A model generated the notes under the pieces. It was not told the DNA's origin. It saw only the letters and a program-made list of their open reading frames with translations, and did no database searches. A DNA stretch of 22,640 nucleotides from Methanobacteriota archaeon. Its GTDB lineage: Archaea; Thermoplasmatota; Poseidoniia; Poseidoniales; Poseidoniaceae. The stretch spans positions 16,198 through 38,837 of the forward strand of contig PAMN02000057.1 in the NCBI GenBank assembly GCA_002707335.2, written 5' to 3'. The translations under genes were made by a program, and so were the position numbers. Within the stretch, counting starts at the first letter, position 1. Every line of letters starts with the position of its first letter. This document shows positions 1-8,202 of this stretch, piece after piece.

Positions 1-629
1 GGGTGAGCCGATGGATTTGATAATCTTTGGAATTTGTATGCTTTCGAAATATCTAATTCTGTTACGGATGTTGTTCCTGCATCGTCTGAGTAGAATTGGA
101 AGTATGGTGAATCCATTGAACCGTCGCTAACAAATACATCGACGGGTGGCATAAGTACCTTGTCAATTACATGAATCACTCCATTTGTTGCGTCTACATC
201 AGCTGCGGTAACGGTCGCTCCGTTGACTTTAACCTCGGATGCACCTACGGTGAATGACAATTTGTCTCCGTTTACTGCATCGGTTGTTAGCGCATCAGAG
301 AGATCTGAGGACATTACATCTCCAGAAACCACGTGATACAATAGAATATCAGTCAAAGTTTGATTTTCTGCCTCAGTATCAAAGTCAGCCAGGTCAATAC
401 CTGCATCAGCAAACGCTTGATCTGTTGGTGCAAACACTGTAAATGGTCCGCTACCTTGTAGCGTGGACACCAGGTCTGCATGTACCAATGCATCTACCAG
501 AGCTTGGTGTGAACCAGTGTTCATGGCAATTGTTGGTATGTCATCTGTTGGCTCATCAGCAGCCGCATTGAACGGTATTGCTGCGGTCAAAAATAAGGCT
601 GCTAAAACTATCACAAATTTAGATTGCAT
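1..629 (-). CDS. Secreted fasciclin (FAS1) domain protein, 3' end outside window
   Basis: About 209 codons are visible; the reading frame is open to the left edge, so the C-terminus is missing. Residues 1-23 form a signal peptide (Met-Gln-Ser-Lys, then a hydrophobic stretch ending Asn-Ala-Ala-Ala). Residues about 28-160 are a FAS1 domain, with the diagnostic TVFAPTDQAFAD block and the later YHVVSGDV and GVIHVIDKVLMPP blocks. FAS1 domains are adhesion modules found on surfaces in all domains of life. After FAS1 a second segment begins with SPYFQFYSDDAGT and then YKFQRLSNPSAHP before the edge; its aromatic and Asn/His pattern recalls small beta-sandwich (cupredoxin-like) surface modules, but this is inference from a partial domain. 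The ATG at 627-629 is chosen because it starts the signal peptide and lies about 26 bases from a good TATA box, implying a leaderless mRNA. Sure of FAS1 and secretion, unsure of the second domain. Confidence 0.9.
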   Translation of the reverse strand, partial: MQSKFVIVLAALFLTAAIPFNAAADEPTDDIPTIAMNTGSHQALVDALVHADLVSTLQGSGPFTVFAPTDQAFADAGIDLADFDTEAENQTLTDILLYHVVSGDVMSSDLSDALTTDAVNGDKLSFTVGASEVKVNGATVTAADVDATNGVIHVIDKVLMPPVDVFVSDGSMDSPYFQFYSDDAGTTSVTELDISKAYKFQRLSNPSAH

Positions 630-650
630 TGGCCTTTGGCCGTTTTTCCG

Positions 651-660
651 AGTATATACA
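651..660 (-). promoter_or_regulatory. TATA box of the fasciclin gene
   Basis: Read on the minus strand, TGTATATACT is centred about 26 bases before the ATG at 629. This is the spacing of an archaeal TATA box to a transcription start at or next to the start codon, so the transcript is probably leaderless. No Shine-Dalgarno motif lies between the box and the ATG. Confidence 0.6.
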
Positions 661-729
661 CTTTGGTTTAATCACACAATCTGAACAATTATCCCATCCT
701 ATTGAAATGTAGAACCTCCTCCTGTAATT

Positions 730-3099
730 ATGCGCAGAGGAGTATGGTTAATGCTATTCATACTCTTGCCAACAGCAAATTTAGTACACGCAGATAGCCA
801 TCCATTCAATTTTTATGCCGACGAAGAAATTGTAATTCATCCTGAAGAAACCGTTTCATTTAGAATCGCTTGGCAGAATATTGCTGATGATGAGCGGCAT
901 TTTTTGATAGAGACAAACGAAACAAAATCTGGCATTACGATTACTGATTTACCAACAAACTGGACACGTGTGGCATCTGGCCGATTAGGAGAAATGGAAT
1001 TCAACATAACAGCGGATGAAAACATATCCTATGGCGTACACACCATTTCTATTGACATAAAATGTCAGGAAGATAGTGATTGGCTCGCTACTAAAGAGAT
1101 CGACGTGGTCGTGTCTAGATGGTCTAATCTTTTATTTGGCGCAAATGACGGATCTTCTTTTTATGTACAGCAAAATGTGAATACATCTCTAGCTGTTAAC
1201 TTGACGAACTACGCCAATTACACGGACAATGTAACCATAACAATGGATACAGATTCTGCGTGGGAGTACGGATTCATCGGAGATAATAACGGAGATAAAG
1301 CATTAGATTTTGAAATTCAAAATGATTCAGAGATTTACGTATATTTCTACATTCAAACACCACCAATTGTAGATGGCGCACCATTGGCGGGCACTGGTCC
1401 TACTTTCACGTTACGGGCTGAATCTGGTCTTGACAAAAGAGTTGAATCTTGGACTTTCTCTCTAGAAATGCAAACATTTCGCAACATTACTATCGATTTC
1501 GCTGAGGATGATTTAATCCTAGATCCTGGAGATGATGGTAGAATACAAGTTACACTGAGAAACAACGGCAACGTAGATATTTATCTTGACACAACACTAA
1601 GTTTTCCTGGAATTGAAAATGCAGATCGAATTGAAGTAGATGGGTGGACTGCAGCCATATTCAATGCATTTGATCTTATTTCGCTTGCGCCAAACGAGTC
1701 AAGAACCATTGAAATCGGATTTGATTCTCCGAATGTAAAAAGCAGCGAATTAAACCTCACATTAATAGCAAATCCTCTCAATTTTCCTCAACGCTCTGAA
1801 ACTGTAAACTTAGCATCGAGAATACAAGTTAATCAGATGGGAGAAATTGAACTTAATACAGAATCTTGCACCTCAGTAAATGTTGGAGAAGTTTGTCAGC
1901 AAATGATTAAAATCCAAAACAATGGAAATTTTTACGATGAATTAAGATTAGAGGTAATAGATGAGTATGGCATGAATTTTGAAATTCAATCTGAATATGT
2001 AGGTCTATCCAGGAATCAACAAAGTTCAGAGATTCCACTTAACCTTTCGACAATTGACGGAGCTGACGGTTACTCGAATGCAGAAGCGACTATACAACTA
2101 GTGAATGTTGATGGATTGATTTTAGATTCAATTTCAATTTCAAGTTACACTGCACCTTATGTTAACTGGGTGTGGGAAAATTCTCAGAGTGCTGTAAATA
2201 ATGGTAGAATTGAAGTCTTGATGACGCTCAGAAACGAAGGAAATATTGTCGATGGTTTGATTGTCAAAATGTCTTCTTCGTATTATACAGAAATGAGTTT
2301 CATCCCACCTAATAACGCAATATTCGAAGAAAATAATGATAAGATAAGATCATTCGAAATAATTGACATAGACAAAGGCTCGAATTTTACATTCAGAGGT
2401 TGGGCTGAATTACCAGACGACCAGATTTCAAGTGACAATTTCTTTTTGAATATCACCGCAAATAGTAGACTCGCAGATGATAAACCGTTCATCTATACCT
2501 CAAACTCGAGTTTTGATGCTGCAGATAAATCCGTAAAAAGTAGTGATTCTATTGTCAGTTCCGTTACAGAATTGTTATCAAATATTTTGTCGATAATCTG
2601 GGCATGGAAATTCATAATTTTTGCAATAATATTGAGCGGCCTCATATTCAACAAAGCAATTAATGATAGAAATGCAAGGAAAGAGAAAATGGCCATTCAG
2701 AATATAACGACTCAAAACGGGAATAATAACGATAACTGGATGGAAGATTTCAACAAAAAGAAACAACCAGTTCCTGAAATTGTTCAATCTCCTCAAATCC
2801 CATCAGAAGCCTTTGCAGGAATGTTTAGAGCCTCTAGTAAGCCTACCGAGTTGCCCGCTCAGCCAGTCGACGCTAGACTAGTAAGTGCTGCGAGCACTGT
2901 ATTAGACCATCACGACATTAAGTCTGTCAAATCACAAATTGATGACTTGACAAATCAAATTTCTCAAGGTGAAGTAAGTCAACCTCACTCGGCTAATGTT
3001 AAGTTACCTAATGATGTTGTACAGGTTACTGATAGAACTGTACCTAAACAAAAATCTGACCCACCTCCTATGTTTAATTTAGATGATTTAGATTTGTAG
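730..3099 (+). CDS. Large membrane-anchored surface protein with beta-sandwich repeats
   Basis: 789 residues. An N-terminal signal peptide (about residues 1-22, ending LVHADS) is followed by about 590 extracellular residues rich in Asn, Ser, Thr and Asp. They look like tandem immunoglobulin-like beta-sandwiches of the CARDB/NPCBM-associated type: phrases such as LRNNGNVDIY, IQNNGNFYDEL and LRNEGNIVDG recur about every 120-150 residues, matching the 'N-x-G-x' turn of such repeats. One hydrophobic helix (about 618-641, IIWAWKFIIFAIILSGLIF) crosses the membrane. A basic stretch follows, then a cytoplasmic tail of about 145 residues rich in Pro and Gln, ending with the acidic FNLDDLDL. The stop is only 7 bases before rnhB, so the two probably share a transcript. 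Asn-x-Ser/Thr sequons are frequent, so N-glycosylation is plausible. I do not recognise a precise function; adhesion, S-layer association or a stalk role are all possible. Confidence 0.85.
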   Translation: MRRGVWLMLFILLPTANLVHADSHPFNFYADEEIVIHPEETVSFRIAWQNIADDERHFLIETNETKSGITITDLPTNWTRVASGRLGEMEFNITADENISYGVHTISIDIKCQEDSDWLATKEIDVVVSRWSNLLFGANDGSSFYVQQNVNTSLAVNLTNYANYTDNVTITMDTDSAWEYGFIGDNNGDKALDFEIQNDSEIYVYFYIQTPPIVDGAPLAGTGPTFTLRAESGLDKRVESWTFSLEMQTFRNITIDFAEDDLILDPGDDGRIQVTLRNNGNVDIYLDTTLSFPGIENADRIEVDGWTAAIFNAFDLISLAPNESRTIEIGFDSPNVKSSELNLTLIANPLNFPQRSETVNLASRIQVNQMGEIELNTESCTSVNVGEVCQQMIKIQNNGNFYDELRLEVIDEYGMNFEIQSEYVGLSRNQQSSEIPLNLSTIDGADGYSNAEATIQLVNVDGLILDSISISSYTAPYVNWVWENSQSAVNNGRIEVLMTLRNEGNIVDGLIVKMSSSYYTEMSFIPPNNAIFEENNDKIRSFEIIDIDKGSNFTFRGWAELPDDQISSDNFFLNITANSRLADDKPFIYTSNSSFDAADKSVKSSDSIVSSVTELLSNILSIIWAWKFIIFAIILSGLIFNKAINDRNARKEKMAIQNITTQNGNNNDNWMEDFNKKKQPVPEIVQSPQIPSEAFAGMFRASSKPTELPAQPVDARLVSAASTVLDHHDIKSVKSQIDDLTNQISQGEVSQPHSANVKLPNDVVQVTDRTVPKQKSDPPPMFNLDDLDL

Positions 3100-3106
3100 T
3101 GATAAA

Positions 3107-3742
3107 ATGAAGATTGGAGTTGATGAAGCAGGCAGAGGTCCAGTTATAGGACCACTTGTAGTGTGTGCTTTTGCATCCGCTTCTGAGTCAGAATTGGAAG
3201 AATTAGGAGTTAAGGACTCAAAGTTGTTATCACATAAAAAAAGAAATGAGATTTTCAAGCATTTAATCGAAATGCCACATCATGTAATTATTTGTCCACC
3301 AGAGAGGATCGATAATTCTGCAAATCTAAATCATTTGGAAGTTGAACTATTTGCAGAAGCTCTATCTGGCATGCCAGATGGAGAAATAATGCTTGACGCA
3401 TGCGATGTCGATGCAGCAAGATTTGCAAGAAATGTTTCAGCCCTTGCAAATAGAACATGTAAAGCAGAACATAAGGCTGACGAAAATTTTCTAGCAGTTG
3501 GCGCTGCAAGTATAATTGCAAAGGTGACAAGAGACAATATAGTCAAAGAAATATCTAAACAAGTAGGTTTCAATGTTGGGAGTGGTTATCCTTCCGATCC
3601 AAAAACGATTGATGCGGTTAAAGAATTGGTAAAGGGAGAAACTCCTCATACATGTCTTAGATGGTCTTGGAAAACCGTAGAAAATGCTTGGGGAGGTAAA
3701 ACTCCACCACGTCCAAATGCCAATCAACAAACCTTGTTTTGA
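3107..3742 (+). CDS. rnhB: Ribonuclease HII
   Basis: 211 residues, the usual length for archaeal RNase HII, which cuts RNA in RNA/DNA hybrids and starts removal of single ribonucleotides from DNA. The N-terminus carries DEAGRGPVIGPLV with catalytic Asp6 and Glu7 and the GRG substrate-sensing motif. Asp97 lies in MLDACD, and Asp125 in HKADENFLAVGAASIIAK matches the fourth catalytic acid and the conserved AAS-I-AK block of the family. The C-terminus ends in NQQTLF, which resembles a short archaeal PCNA-interacting (PIP) motif. The ATG follows the previous stop by 7 bases. There is no strong Shine-Dalgarno motif, only a GTGAT just before the start, so translation may be coupled to the upstream gene. 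The next gene, gltX, begins about 20 bases after the stop. Confidence 0.97.
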   Translation: MKIGVDEAGRGPVIGPLVVCAFASASESELEELGVKDSKLLSHKKRNEIFKHLIEMPHHVIICPPERIDNSANLNHLEVELFAEALSGMPDGEIMLDACDVDAARFARNVSALANRTCKAEHKADENFLAVGAASIIAKVTRDNIVKEISKQVGFNVGSGYPSDPKTIDAVKELVKGETPHTCLRWSWKTVENAWGGKTPPRPNANQQTLF

Positions 3743-3761
3743 AGAACCTAAGCCTCCACGC

Positions 3762-5438
3762 ATGTCCATGTCCTGGGAACCTGACGAGGAAACTTTGGCA
3801 TTTATTCGTCACCTTGCCTTGCAAAATAGTTTGCAATACGACGGTAAAGGGCAAGCGGGTTCTGTTATTAGTAGAATCATGGGTTCCAGACAAGAATTGA
3901 GGCAGCATGGAAAAATAATTGCTCCAATAGTTGCCAAGGAAGTGGCTGCGGCAAATGATTTATCGATTACCAATGGGCTTGATTATGTAAGAAATATCTT
4001 ACAAAATGAAGCTCCTGAAATGCTAGAGAAAAAAGAACAAAAACGAAGAGAAGGGCTTCCTGAATTGCCAAATCTCAATGGTAGAAAGCCCGTCTTGAGG
4101 TTCGCTCCCAATCCGAATGGCCCTCTTTCTTTTGGACACTCCAGAGGATTGGTCATAAACGCTGAGTACGCTAAATTACACGATGGTGAGTTGATTCTAC
4201 GATTTGACGACACAGATACTACTGTCAAACCTCCAATGATGGAAGCATATGATTCAATACCAAAACAACAAGAAGAATTGTGCGGCTATTCTGCTCATAG
4301 GTTAGTGATAGCGAGTGAGAGAATGGACAAATATCATGATTATGCAGAAAAAACAATTGAGACTGATTTCGCATATGTCTGTACTTGCACAGGTGATGAA
4401 TTTAGGGAATTCAGGCTGAGTAAAAGTAACTGTCCATGTAGGGATAATGACGTAAATGAGAATCTAGAATTATGGAATAAAATGAATGATTCGAACGGAT
4501 TTATGCCAGGTGATGCTGTACTTCGAATGAAAACTGGAATGGATCAAAAAAATCCAGCTCTAAGGGATTGGCCTGCAGCAAGAATACAGACAAATCCACA
4601 CCCTAGAGTTGGTTCCAAATGGCGTGTTTGGCCACTGCTTGATTTTCAATCTGCCATCGAAGATTATCTTCAAGGAGTAACTCACATTATTCGAGGAAAG
4701 GATTTGATGGATTCTACACGCAAGCAAAAGTTACTGTACGACCATTTTGAATGGAACTATCCCGAAACGATTTACTGGGGAAGAGTCAAAGTTCATGAAT
4801 TTGGATCTTTTTCTACATCGCAAATGAAGAAGGATATCTCTGAAGGAGTTTATTCAGGTTGGAATGACCCCAGGCTACCAACACTGTCTGCTTTATTCAG
4901 AAGAGGAATCCGTCCTGAATCATTAAGGTCATTTTGGATTGAATTAGGTTTGACTCAAAAGGACATTGCAGTTCCACTCTCGACTCTATACTCTCACAAT
5001 ACCAAATCAATCGAGCCTATATCTCCACGCTTAGCGTTCATTAGAGACCCCGTAAAAATTGACCTAAGTGGTGAATTTCCATCGAAATTGGTAATTAGTT
5101 CTCACCCTGAAGAAGATATGCCAAACCGAATATTTGAAATTAAAAATTCAATTTTTATTGAAAATGAGGATTCGGGGAAGCCAGTTAGGTTGAAAGACTT
5201 CTGCGATATCTCCGAAAATGGCGATGTTGAATCTATTGATAGATCAGACAAAAGACCTATTGTTCATTGGATAACCGAAGGAATTGAAACACAACTTACT
5301 ATTGCCGAGGGTAAGGAATTAGCACATGTACAAGGTTTACTTGAGAAACATAATTACCCTATTGGGACAATCGTTCAGTTAGAACGAATAGGATATGCTA
5401 TCGTCGAAAAAGATGGTTTATTGATGGTTCACGATTGA
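3762..5438 (+). CDS. gltX: Glutamate-tRNA ligase, archaeal type
   Basis: 558 residues. It charges tRNA with glutamate in the cytoplasm; archaeal enzymes of this type are usually non-discriminating and also make Glu-tRNA(Gln). Residues 1-100 are the helical N-terminal extension typical of archaeal GluRS. The catalytic Rossmann fold starts at about 110 with RFAPNPNGPLSFGHSRG; the HIGH signature is the variant SFGH (123-126). A Cys cluster CTCTGD...CPCRD (about 206-226) resembles the zinc site of the family. STSQMKK (351-357) occupies the KMSKS position and is followed by SGWNDPRLPTL, a strong archaeal/eukaryotic GlxRS match. The C-terminal beta-barrel anticodon domain follows. In-frame ATGs also exist at 3684 and 3717, but they would overlap rnhB and add residues absent from homologues; 3762 (or 3768) gives the expected N-terminus. 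The 3' end overlaps the convergent CBS-like gene by 21 bases. Confidence 0.95.
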   Translation: MSMSWEPDEETLAFIRHLALQNSLQYDGKGQAGSVISRIMGSRQELRQHGKIIAPIVAKEVAAANDLSITNGLDYVRNILQNEAPEMLEKKEQKRREGLPELPNLNGRKPVLRFAPNPNGPLSFGHSRGLVINAEYAKLHDGELILRFDDTDTTVKPPMMEAYDSIPKQQEELCGYSAHRLVIASERMDKYHDYAEKTIETDFAYVCTCTGDEFREFRLSKSNCPCRDNDVNENLELWNKMNDSNGFMPGDAVLRMKTGMDQKNPALRDWPAARIQTNPHPRVGSKWRVWPLLDFQSAIEDYLQGVTHIIRGKDLMDSTRKQKLLYDHFEWNYPETIYWGRVKVHEFGSFSTSQMKKDISEGVYSGWNDPRLPTLSALFRRGIRPESLRSFWIELGLTQKDIAVPLSTLYSHNTKSIEPISPRLAFIRDPVKIDLSGEFPSKLVISSHPEEDMPNRIFEIKNSIFIENEDSGKPVRLKDFCDISENGDVESIDRSDKRPIVHWITEGIETQLTIAEGKELAHVQGLLEKHNYPIGTIVQLERIGYAIVEKDGLLMVHD

Positions 5439-5684
5439 AACTGGCTCACCATCTTCAGTCGTTATTACAAATTTTGGATTCCATTTTTCTCTCATTTCTA
5501 ATGAAGGATCAACTAGGACGTCTAGTTCACAAACTTCCCCGCAAGTGCCTTTTTTGTTCAAGTGGTCTTCAGTAATAACTCCCAATATGTCCTCTTTTCC
5601 CCATACAATCAAAACGTCACAATTTTGTAGTCTTGTGGTTGCTTCTTCGACTGAATCCTCACATCCAATAGTAGAAAATTCCAT
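5418..5684 (-). CDS. Small CBS-domain-like protein
   Basis: 88 residues with no signal peptide or membrane segment. Residues about 9-45 contain DSVEEATTRLQNCDVLIVW...ILGVITEDHL, the helix-helix-strand pattern of a CBS motif (adenosine-nucleotide sensing). A second, shorter half (about 50-88) with CELDVLVDPSLEM and PKFVITTEDGEPVSIV looks like a trimmed second CBS repeat. CBS units normally work as pairs of about 120 residues, so this is a minimal version. A TTG seven codons upstream could also start the frame, but the ATG at 5684 lies 26 bases from a clear TATA box, so I prefer it. The gene converges on gltX, overlapping its last 21 bases. Ligand and partner are unknown; sensing of AMP/ATP is only a family-level guess. 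Confidence 0.7.
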   Translation of the reverse strand: MEFSTIGCEDSVEEATTRLQNCDVLIVWGKEDILGVITEDHLNKKGTCGEVCELDVLVDPSLEMREKWNPKFVITTEDGEPVSIVNHQ

Positions 5685-5705
5685 GTAGCACACTAAAAAG
5701 TTCAA

Positions 5706-5715
5706 ATTTATTATA
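5706..5715 (-). promoter_or_regulatory. TATA box of the CBS-like gene
   Basis: TATAATAAAT on the minus strand is centred 26 bases before the ATG at 5684, which fits an archaeal promoter for a leaderless mRNA. It also supports the short start over the TTG at 5705. The AT-rich block may serve the divergent gene at 5756 too, but the distance (about 44 bases) would then imply a short leader. Confidence 0.6.
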
Positions 5716-5755
5716 CCATAGGTGGATTCAAGAATTAGAACTCATACGCCCATTC

Positions 5756-6106
5756 ATGGCAATAGAGAGATTGCTCACAGGCAACCTTGGAGACCAAGTC
5801 AAGGATTTGATGGCAACCGAAGACATCATGATTGAAGCTGTAAGAGACCTAGTGAAAGATGAAATTAAATCTTACATAAGAGCGAAAGTTGAAGCAGATG
5901 ATGACTTGAAATCTGAATTAAAAGAAGCGATTACGTATTACTTCAACGCCAAAGCACGTTCTGTTTACGCTGAGTTAAAGGCAAGTCGAGCCGCTGCTAG
6001 ACTTGGATTAAGAATCCTACCTGACGATTTACAAGGGGAAGTTGGTGAAGCACTGGTCGGACTGTTTGAAAAAGAACTTGGCAATCTCTTAGAGAAGGCA
6101 CTTTGA
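5756..6106 (+). CDS. Small conserved-looking helical protein
   Basis: 116 residues, predicted almost all alpha-helical by composition: long amphipathic runs rich in Glu, Lys, Ala and Leu, with no signal peptide, no membrane helix and no Cys. The central part (AKARSVYAELKASRAAARLG) is positively charged, whereas the C-terminal third (LPDDLQGEVGEALVGLFEKE) is acidic. I do not recognise the family. Codon use and base composition match the neighbours, and the frame is intact from ATG to stop, so it is likely a real cytoplasmic protein. It sits alone between a divergent CBS-like gene and a downstream membrane protein 68 bases away. A coiled-coil oligomer or nucleic-acid-associated protein would fit the composition, but nothing proves either. 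Confidence 0.75.
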   Translation: MAIERLLTGNLGDQVKDLMATEDIMIEAVRDLVKDEIKSYIRAKVEADDDLKSELKEAITYYFNAKARSVYAELKASRAAARLGLRILPDDLQGEVGEALVGLFEKELGNLLEKAL

Positions 6107-6141
6107 ACATATTATTGCCCAATTGGCCATAGTTTTCAAGT

Positions 6142-6150
6142 GCTTTATTG
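6142..6150 (+). promoter_or_regulatory. TATA-like box of the 6175 gene
   Basis: GCTTTATTG is centred about 28 bases before the ATG at 6175, consistent with an archaeal TATA-like element and a leaderless or nearly leaderless transcript. There is no Shine-Dalgarno motif before the start. A second ATG at 6171 is out of frame and ends within about 30 codons. Confidence 0.45.
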
Positions 6151-6174
6151 TTTCAGAGTTAAATTGGTGAATGA

Positions 6175-8202
6175 ATGAAGGGATACAAATTACCACTTTT
6201 TTTGTGTGTGATGTTCCTTTTTTCATCATTGCCTATCCCAAACAGTTCTGCGGATAGCGTCGAAATTTGTTGTGAATCATCTCCAGCCGACCTATATTTA
6301 ATCGGCTCATCGGGAGGAGGAGAACTATCTCCTTTCAAGACGGACCTCATGGATGATGCTGAAACTGCTACTGTGACAAATTCAATTGCGCAAAGAACCG
6401 AAATCGCAACATGGGGAATAAATCCATCGTGGACTGGTATCTACCCCAGTTCGACATGGGAGTTTGAGATTTATTACAAGTTAGAAAATGCTGCTGGTGC
6501 TACAATAAATGCGAGTATTACCATCGAATTGGGCAGCCAAGAATATACTGCAAGCATTGATACACAAAATCAATTTCTCTCAGCAGGAGAAGGCACTATC
6601 TCGATAGATGTCGAAGTTGATTCTGGTTCTATACCAGCAAGCAGTAAAGTAAAACTTACACTTTCAGCAACGAGCGTTACGTTCTCATTACCTGGCTCTG
6701 ATGCAGCATTGGAATTGCTATGGGGAAGTGAAGAGTATGATTCAAAAATTACTGCTGATCTCCCACTTGTTGACTTAATTGTTGATGAGCCTGTCACCGA
6801 AGGAATGGATGTTTACATTTCAGTAACAGTTGCATCTCCATTTGGACAGAAAACAGCCGCACATGCAACTAGCCTTGGTGTGAAGGTCAATAATGCACAA
6901 TTAAACACAGATGCAATTCAAACTAGTAATGGTGATTTCGTTCGATTGACTTGGACGTGGACTGCAAACTCTGAAGGCGAGCAAATCATATCAATTGAAT
7001 CATTCATACAACTGCAAACTGGAACTCCAACTCTTTCTGGAATTGCAGACTTCACAATTTATCCAGTAGATACAGGAAATACGGGAGGAGCCGGTTTCTA
7101 TCCTAATGAAGAACCACTTAGATCAGATGGTGTTGGCTCTAAACTCGTGGCCAACATCAACATGGAATTAGATAGCGAAGATAGTTTCCTGGTACTAAGA
7201 AAAGAAATAACATTGAGTATGGATCAAGAAATCGCTTATTGGATGAGATGGGGCTTGGATAATATAGGAACTGAAGAAAGTTCACTATCAACTGCAATTT
7301 CAATATTTAGTGAAGGTATGGTCGCTGATGATGATAGAAGAAACAAAAGAATTGACGGCGTTGAAATAAATGAATTCCAAAGCCAATTAGCAAGTGGATT
7401 AGCAACCACCTACATGTATGAAGGTCTTGATATTGAATTGGAAGAGTTACTGGGAGCTGATTTTAACAGCCTAGACAGTTCAAGATTTACTATCGATTTA
7501 CAAGGAGAATTGAGAGTTGTACCTCATCCAGTAACCTTGAAAATTGAAACAATTCAAATCATTGAGGATAACATAAAATCAAATCTCCTGAGAGATTTTG
7601 TAAGGTATAACCCGCAAATGCCAACTTTCCAATCTTATGACTTAACAATTAACATAGAAACTAGTATGCTTACAAGTTTGACAAGTGCTACGATAAAAGG
7701 AGAAGATTCATTGGAGTTGACTCAAAGAAGAACTCCATTTGGTGAAACCATTACACTGAGCGCTCAAGATTTGAATCCGCGTTCAACATTTGTAATCGAG
7801 GCTTTTCCTTCTACAAGCCCGCTTAATGCACCACTGACGCTTACAATCATCACGATTGGGGTGATTTTAGCCGGATTATTTTTCTCAATGAAATTGACTC
7901 GAACCAAAAAAAGAACCGTCATTTGGGTTGAAATGTCATTAGTACCAGTAGTATTTATCGCACTATACCTTGCTTACAATCCATTCATTATCGGGGTACT
8001 ATCCGCAGTTACATCTACGATATGGGTCATAACAGCAATCGCTAGCCCCAAATCAAAACAAAAAGTTGCAATGATGGAAAAAACATCCTATCCTGTTATC
8101 GAATGTCCCGCATGTAGTACTCCAAACTCAATTAGGTCACAAGAAAGACCGCTACGAATTCCTTGTGAAGGTTGTGGAAGAGTCTTGAAAATTGTTGAGT
8201 GA
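6175..8202 (+). CDS. Membrane protein with extracellular beta domains and cytoplasmic zinc ribbon
   Basis: 675 residues. A signal peptide (residues 1-26, ending PNSSADS) is followed by about 520 extracellular residues rich in Ser, Thr, Glu and Asp, apparently beta-sandwich modules. Three hydrophobic segments follow: about 553-572, then two closely spaced between about 581 and 623. The C-terminus (644-675) is a compact zinc ribbon: CPAC, an 18-residue loop, then CEGC. That ribbon should lie in the cytoplasm. I do not recognise the extracellular part. The arrangement of a large outside sensor-like part, membrane helices and an inside zinc ribbon suggests anchoring to, or signalling toward, a cytoplasmic partner, but that is inference. 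It ends directly against the convergent gene: the stop occupies 8200-8202 and the other stop starts at 8203. Confidence 0.85.
   Translation: MKGYKLPLFLCVMFLFSSLPIPNSSADSVEICCESSPADLYLIGSSGGGELSPFKTDLMDDAETATVTNSIAQRTEIATWGINPSWTGIYPSSTWEFEIYYKLENAAGATINASITIELGSQEYTASIDTQNQFLSAGEGTISIDVEVDSGSIPASSKVKLTLSATSVTFSLPGSDAALELLWGSEEYDSKITADLPLVDLIVDEPVTEGMDVYISVTVASPFGQKTAAHATSLGVKVNNAQLNTDAIQTSNGDFVRLTWTWTANSEGEQIISIESFIQLQTGTPTLSGIADFTIYPVDTGNTGGAGFYPNEEPLRSDGVGSKLVANINMELDSEDSFLVLRKEITLSMDQEIAYWMRWGLDNIGTEESSLSTAISIFSEGMVADDDRRNKRIDGVEINEFQSQLASGLATTYMYEGLDIELEELLGADFNSLDSSRFTIDLQGELRVVPHPVTLKIETIQIIEDNIKSNLLRDFVRYNPQMPTFQSYDLTINIETSMLTSLTSATIKGEDSLELTQRRTPFGETITLSAQDLNPRSTFVIEAFPSTSPLNAPLTLTIITIGVILAGLFFSMKLTRTKKRTVIWVEMSLVPVVFIALYLAYNPFIIGVLSAVTSTIWVITAIASPKSKQKVAMMEKTSYPVIECPACSTPNSIRSQERPLRIPCEGCGRVLKIVE

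Noticed and set aside
715..723. CCTCCTCCT directly upstream of the ATG at 730, AGGAGGAGG on the minus strand
   Set aside because: On the plus strand it cannot pair with the 16S tail, and no minus-strand reading frame begins at a suitable distance; treated as chance.
3684..3761. Longer gltX start at 3684 or 3717
   Set aside because: Both lie inside rnhB and add a Pro/Lys-rich extension not expected for archaeal GluRS; 3762 gives the family N-terminus. The 3717 start cannot be fully excluded.
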